From contig JAVHPJ010000242.1 in NCBI GenBank assembly GCA_036170535.1, positions 11,997-75,996 of the forward strand: a stretch of DNA of 64,000 nt, given 5' to 3'. The notes beneath the pieces are model-generated. The model worked only from the letters and a program-made list of their open reading frames with translations. It was not told the DNA's origin and ran no database searches. The position numbers and the translations under genes were made by a program. Of this stretch, positions 61,932 to 64,000 are shown piece by piece. The DNA is from SSF53 sp036170535. Its GTDB lineage: Bacteria > Spirochaetota > Leptospiria > Leptospirales > Leptonemataceae. The stretch's first letter is position 1, and each line of letters starts with the position of its first letter.

Positions 61932-62408
61932 ATGCATCGCTTCATGCTATTCGCATCGGTCGCGCTGAGTCTTGTTGTTGCGGCGTGCGCCGAACGCAAG
62001 CTGCCGGACTCGTTTCGCATCGATCTGCAGACTCTTGACGGCGTTCGCTTTAAGCTGGCCGATTACGCCGAACAACCCATGCTGCTGATTTTCTGGACGG
62101 CTGATTGCGCTCCTTGCGCCGAACTCTCAAAACGGGCGCAGGCCGCGGTCGCCGCCGAGCAGTCTGGCGTAGTATTTCTGGTATTTGTGGAGCCGGAACC
62201 GGAGGCGGACGTGATCCGCGAAGCGGCTGCAAAGCTCGGCATGGCCGGCGCTATCATCGCTGATCCGGACCTGCGGTTGGTTCAGGCGCTCGAAATCGAA
62301 AGTCATCCGGCTCTTTTGCGCATCACGCCTGAGGCCGATGCGGTCAGGCTGCAACGCGAGTATGACATGAATTCTGGCGCTATCGACCGACTGCTCGGCG
62401 CCGATTGA
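61932..62408 (+). CDS. TlpA/thioredoxin-like lipoprotein
   Basis: 158 residues from ATG 61932 (GGGAG 9 bases upstream). Signal peptide with lipobox VVAACAER. Thioredoxin-fold features: LLIFWTADCAPCAEL with the redox CxxC, VVFLVFVEPEP and the cis-Pro segment ESHPALLRI. Likely a periplasmic thiol-disulfide reductant for cysteine-rich envelope proteins or cytochrome maturation. Several cysteine-bearing lipoproteins are encoded nearby. Divergent from the NarL-partner kinase. Confidence 0.85.
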   Translation: MHRFMLFASVALSLVVAACAERKLPDSFRIDLQTLDGVRFKLADYAEQPMLLIFWTADCAPCAELSKRAQAAVAAEQSGVVFLVFVEPEPEADVIREAAAKLGMAGAIIADPDLRLVQALEIESHPALLRITPEADAVRLQREYDMNSGAIDRLLGAD

Positions 62409-62469
62409 CCGGACGCTGGCGAACGCGAGTCAACATGGAACGCAGACTTTAAATTTTGAGGCGAAGCAT

Positions 62470-63309
62470 ATGCAATTGTTCAGGAAAGTATCGATTCTGC
62501 TGGCGATTACGCTCGGGGCTGCGTCTCAGGCTTGCGCCGGGTATGCGCTGCGCGAAGCGCCGGGCGAGCCGTCCTTCGAAGCTCTGGGAAGCTGGAATCT
62601 TGAGCCGGCCTCCGGCGACGTTGCAGTGTTGGGCGAGTTTTATTTTACCGGAGCGCTGGATATCGCGCGTGCAAGCGGCGGCGGTCTGACTCTCAAACTG
62701 ACTTTGCACGGCAACGGTCGCGCTATGGGCCGCGGCTTTCAACGCGTGTTCACGCTGGATGATCCGCGCAGCGTCGCCACGTCGGCCACCGAGATCGTGG
62801 CCGCCGGCATGCTGCGCCTGGATCGCAGCCGAGAATACAACGGCTCCGCTGCGCGTCTGGACAATTGGGAAGAAAGCCAGATGGGACCCTGGACGCAAAC
62901 GCAAACGCGGGAAGAATGTAATCAGCTGTCGGACGTGTATTGCCGACGCGATGTGCGTTTGGACCTGATCGCCCCGGATACGCTCGCGCTTGACATCAGT
63001 CGCTGGAGTTTCGCCGGCGCGCCGATGGTGTTCCGCCGCGTGGTTCCGCCGGCTCGTGCGCAAGACGCGGGCGCCGTTCCGCGTTTTGCCGGGGCGGTCT
63101 TTCTGATTCAAGCTGCGCAAAAAACCATCACGATTACCGGGAACGATGTTAACGCACGGTTGCGGAATGGCGCCCGCATCATGGTGTTGAATCGCGGTCA
63201 GGTTGTCGCCCAGGGCGCAGTGACGCAGGTTTTCTCAACTTATGCGCGCGTGCAAATTGCGAGCGGGATCGAAGCGCTGCGTCCCCGGATGAACGCCATC
63301 TCGCCATAA
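62470..63309 (+). CDS. exported protein of unknown function with SH3-like tail
   Basis: 279 residues. Signal peptide ILLAITLGAASQACAG; the Cys could be a lipobox (SQAC) or the start of a disulfide. The middle is beta-rich (GGGLTLKLTLHGNGRAMGRG). The C-terminal 60 residues (ITGNDVNARLRNGARIMVLN, GQVVAQGAVTQVF, YARVQI) resemble the barrel-like end of lipoprotein copy B and FlgT-type C-terminal domains. GAGG lies 8 bases before the ATG. 61 bases after the TlpA-like gene, same strand, probably one operon. Confidence 0.72.
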   Translation: MQLFRKVSILLAITLGAASQACAGYALREAPGEPSFEALGSWNLEPASGDVAVLGEFYFTGALDIARASGGGLTLKLTLHGNGRAMGRGFQRVFTLDDPRSVATSATEIVAAGMLRLDRSREYNGSAARLDNWEESQMGPWTQTQTREECNQLSDVYCRRDVRLDLIAPDTLALDISRWSFAGAPMVFRRVVPPARAQDAGAVPRFAGAVFLIQAAQKTITITGNDVNARLRNGARIMVLNRGQVVAQGAVTQVFSTYARVQIASGIEALRPRMNAISP

Positions 63310-63385
63310 CGCGTTCGCAGCCCGAACGGCGCAGGCGGGCCGAATTCGGGCTGCGCTCTCGCGGCTCGTCAAAAATCTCGACGGC

Positions 63386-64000
63386 GTGCCAGAATCCGAA
63401 CTTCCCCCGCTCGGCGCGCGTTTGCGACGCATCCTCAGTCTGTCCCTGCCCATCATCGGCGGCATGACCAGCCAGCTCGTGATGATGATCGCCGACACGA
63501 TCATGGTCGGTCAGTTGGACGAAAGCGCGCTTGCGCTCGCCGCCCTTGGATTCGGCGGTTTCGCCTCCGGCGTGGTCGCCGATTTTGTCATCGGGATCGG
63601 GGCCGGCGTCCAGACGATTGCGGCGCGGCGCATGGGCGAGGGCCGTGCGCGCGAAAGCGGGTTGGCGCTCACGGAGGCTCTAAAACTCTCGCTGATCTTC
63701 GGTTTGCCGCTCGCCGCCCTGGGCGCCGTAATCGCGCCGGGCATGGCCGCTCTGCTTACAGACGACCCGCGCATACTGCGCGAGGCGACGCCCTTTCTGG
63801 CGCTGCGCAACTTCAACTGGGTCTTTATAATGCTGACGTTCAGCTTCCGCGGCTTCTTCAACGGGATTTCCCAACCGCGGATTTATTTGATGGTGATCTT
63901 CCTCATGCAGATACTGAACGTGCTCGCCGGCTACGTCTTCATTTTCGGCTGGGGGCCGGCGCCGGCGCTCGGCGTCACCGGGGCGGGCGTCGGTTCGCTG
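63386..64000 (+). CDS. MATE-family efflux transporter, 3'-truncated by window edge
   Basis: The frame from GTG 63386 stays open to base 64000 (205 codons). Family features: LRRILSLSLPIIGGMTSQLV, IADTIMVGQLD, and AARRMGEGRARESG on the cytoplasmic loop, with about five membrane helices before the edge. MATE proteins export drugs or organic cations against Na+ or H+. GTG 63386 is the best start seen because no ATG precedes it in frame near the domain; no clear ribosome site. Confidence 0.85.
   Translation, partial: MPESELPPLGARLRRILSLSLPIIGGMTSQLVMMIADTIMVGQLDESALALAALGFGGFASGVVADFVIGIGAGVQTIAARRMGEGRARESGLALTEALKLSLIFGLPLAALGAVIAPGMAALLTDDPRILREATPFLALRNFNWVFIMLTFSFRGFFNGISQPRIYLMVIFLMQILNVLAGYVFIFGWGPAPALGVTGAGVGSL

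Overview
The window looks like a piece of chromosome from a high-GC spirochaete of the order Leptospirales. The pointers are an exported lipoprotein ending in a DUF1554 domain, a giant Ser/Thr kinase-ATPase-GAF-adenylate cyclase, 7TM (7TMR-DISM) receptors fused to AraC-type or cyclase output domains, many lipoproteins with relaxed lipoboxes, and tandem small exported proteins sharing a FAIGTYSEG motif. These point to family level only; I cannot name the genus. Genes are tightly packed on both strands, with many 4-base start/stop overlaps. The exception is 12.6-15.0 kb, which is visibly poorer in GC and gene density.

Layout. 0-9.4 kb: end of an unknown gene, a hybrid 7TM histidine kinase with a SpoIIE phosphatase output, then a phosphate-starvation block on the minus strand (phoB, phoR, an OlsB-like acyltransferase, a PstS-like lipoprotein, phoU), preceded by tRNA-Gly(TCC). 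9.6-12.6 kb: two tandem paralogous exported proteins and pgi. 12.6-15.0 kb: a repeat array of short hairpins directly after pgi, a uracil-DNA-glycosylase-like protein and a small membrane/coiled-coil protein. 15.0-30 kb: signalling genes: hotdog thioesterase, histidine kinase, HExxH lipoprotein, the 1809-residue kinase/cyclase, an apyrase co-transcribed with a LytS-like kinase, a 7TMR-DISM adenylate cyclase, a STAS protein and a single-domain response regulator. 30-37.8 kb: small CxxC protein plus SGNH-like protein, metG, a very large peptidase/propeller/outer-membrane-barrel protein and a coupled helical protein. 37.8-45.5 kb: surface polysaccharide genes (DegT aminotransferase, epimerase, glycosyltransferase, O-antigen ligase, GT-C-like protein). 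45.5-49.2 kb: mgtE, a sodium:solute symporter, a HAD phosphatase. 49.3-63.3 kb: a lipoprotein-rich region containing two paralogous 7TM-AraC regulators and a NarL-type two-component pair. A MATE transporter runs off the right edge.

The most interesting signal is in the non-coding DNA of the lipoprotein region. Two nearly identical 22-bp palindromes (right arm GATTCCGGAC in both) lie upstream of two lipoprotein genes that share an ALTLT-P motif. A second, different 16-bp palindrome (TRTCCYGWTTGGGAYA) occurs upstream of one 7TM-AraC gene and in the divergent region between the NarL-partner kinase and a thioredoxin-like lipoprotein. Together these suggest a small envelope-lipoprotein regulon with two layers of control. 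A second candidate is the hairpin array after pgi, whose stems are conserved while loops vary and whose core recurs after the stop codon of the DUF1554 lipoprotein gene. All domain assignments rest on motifs read by eye; no database search was possible.
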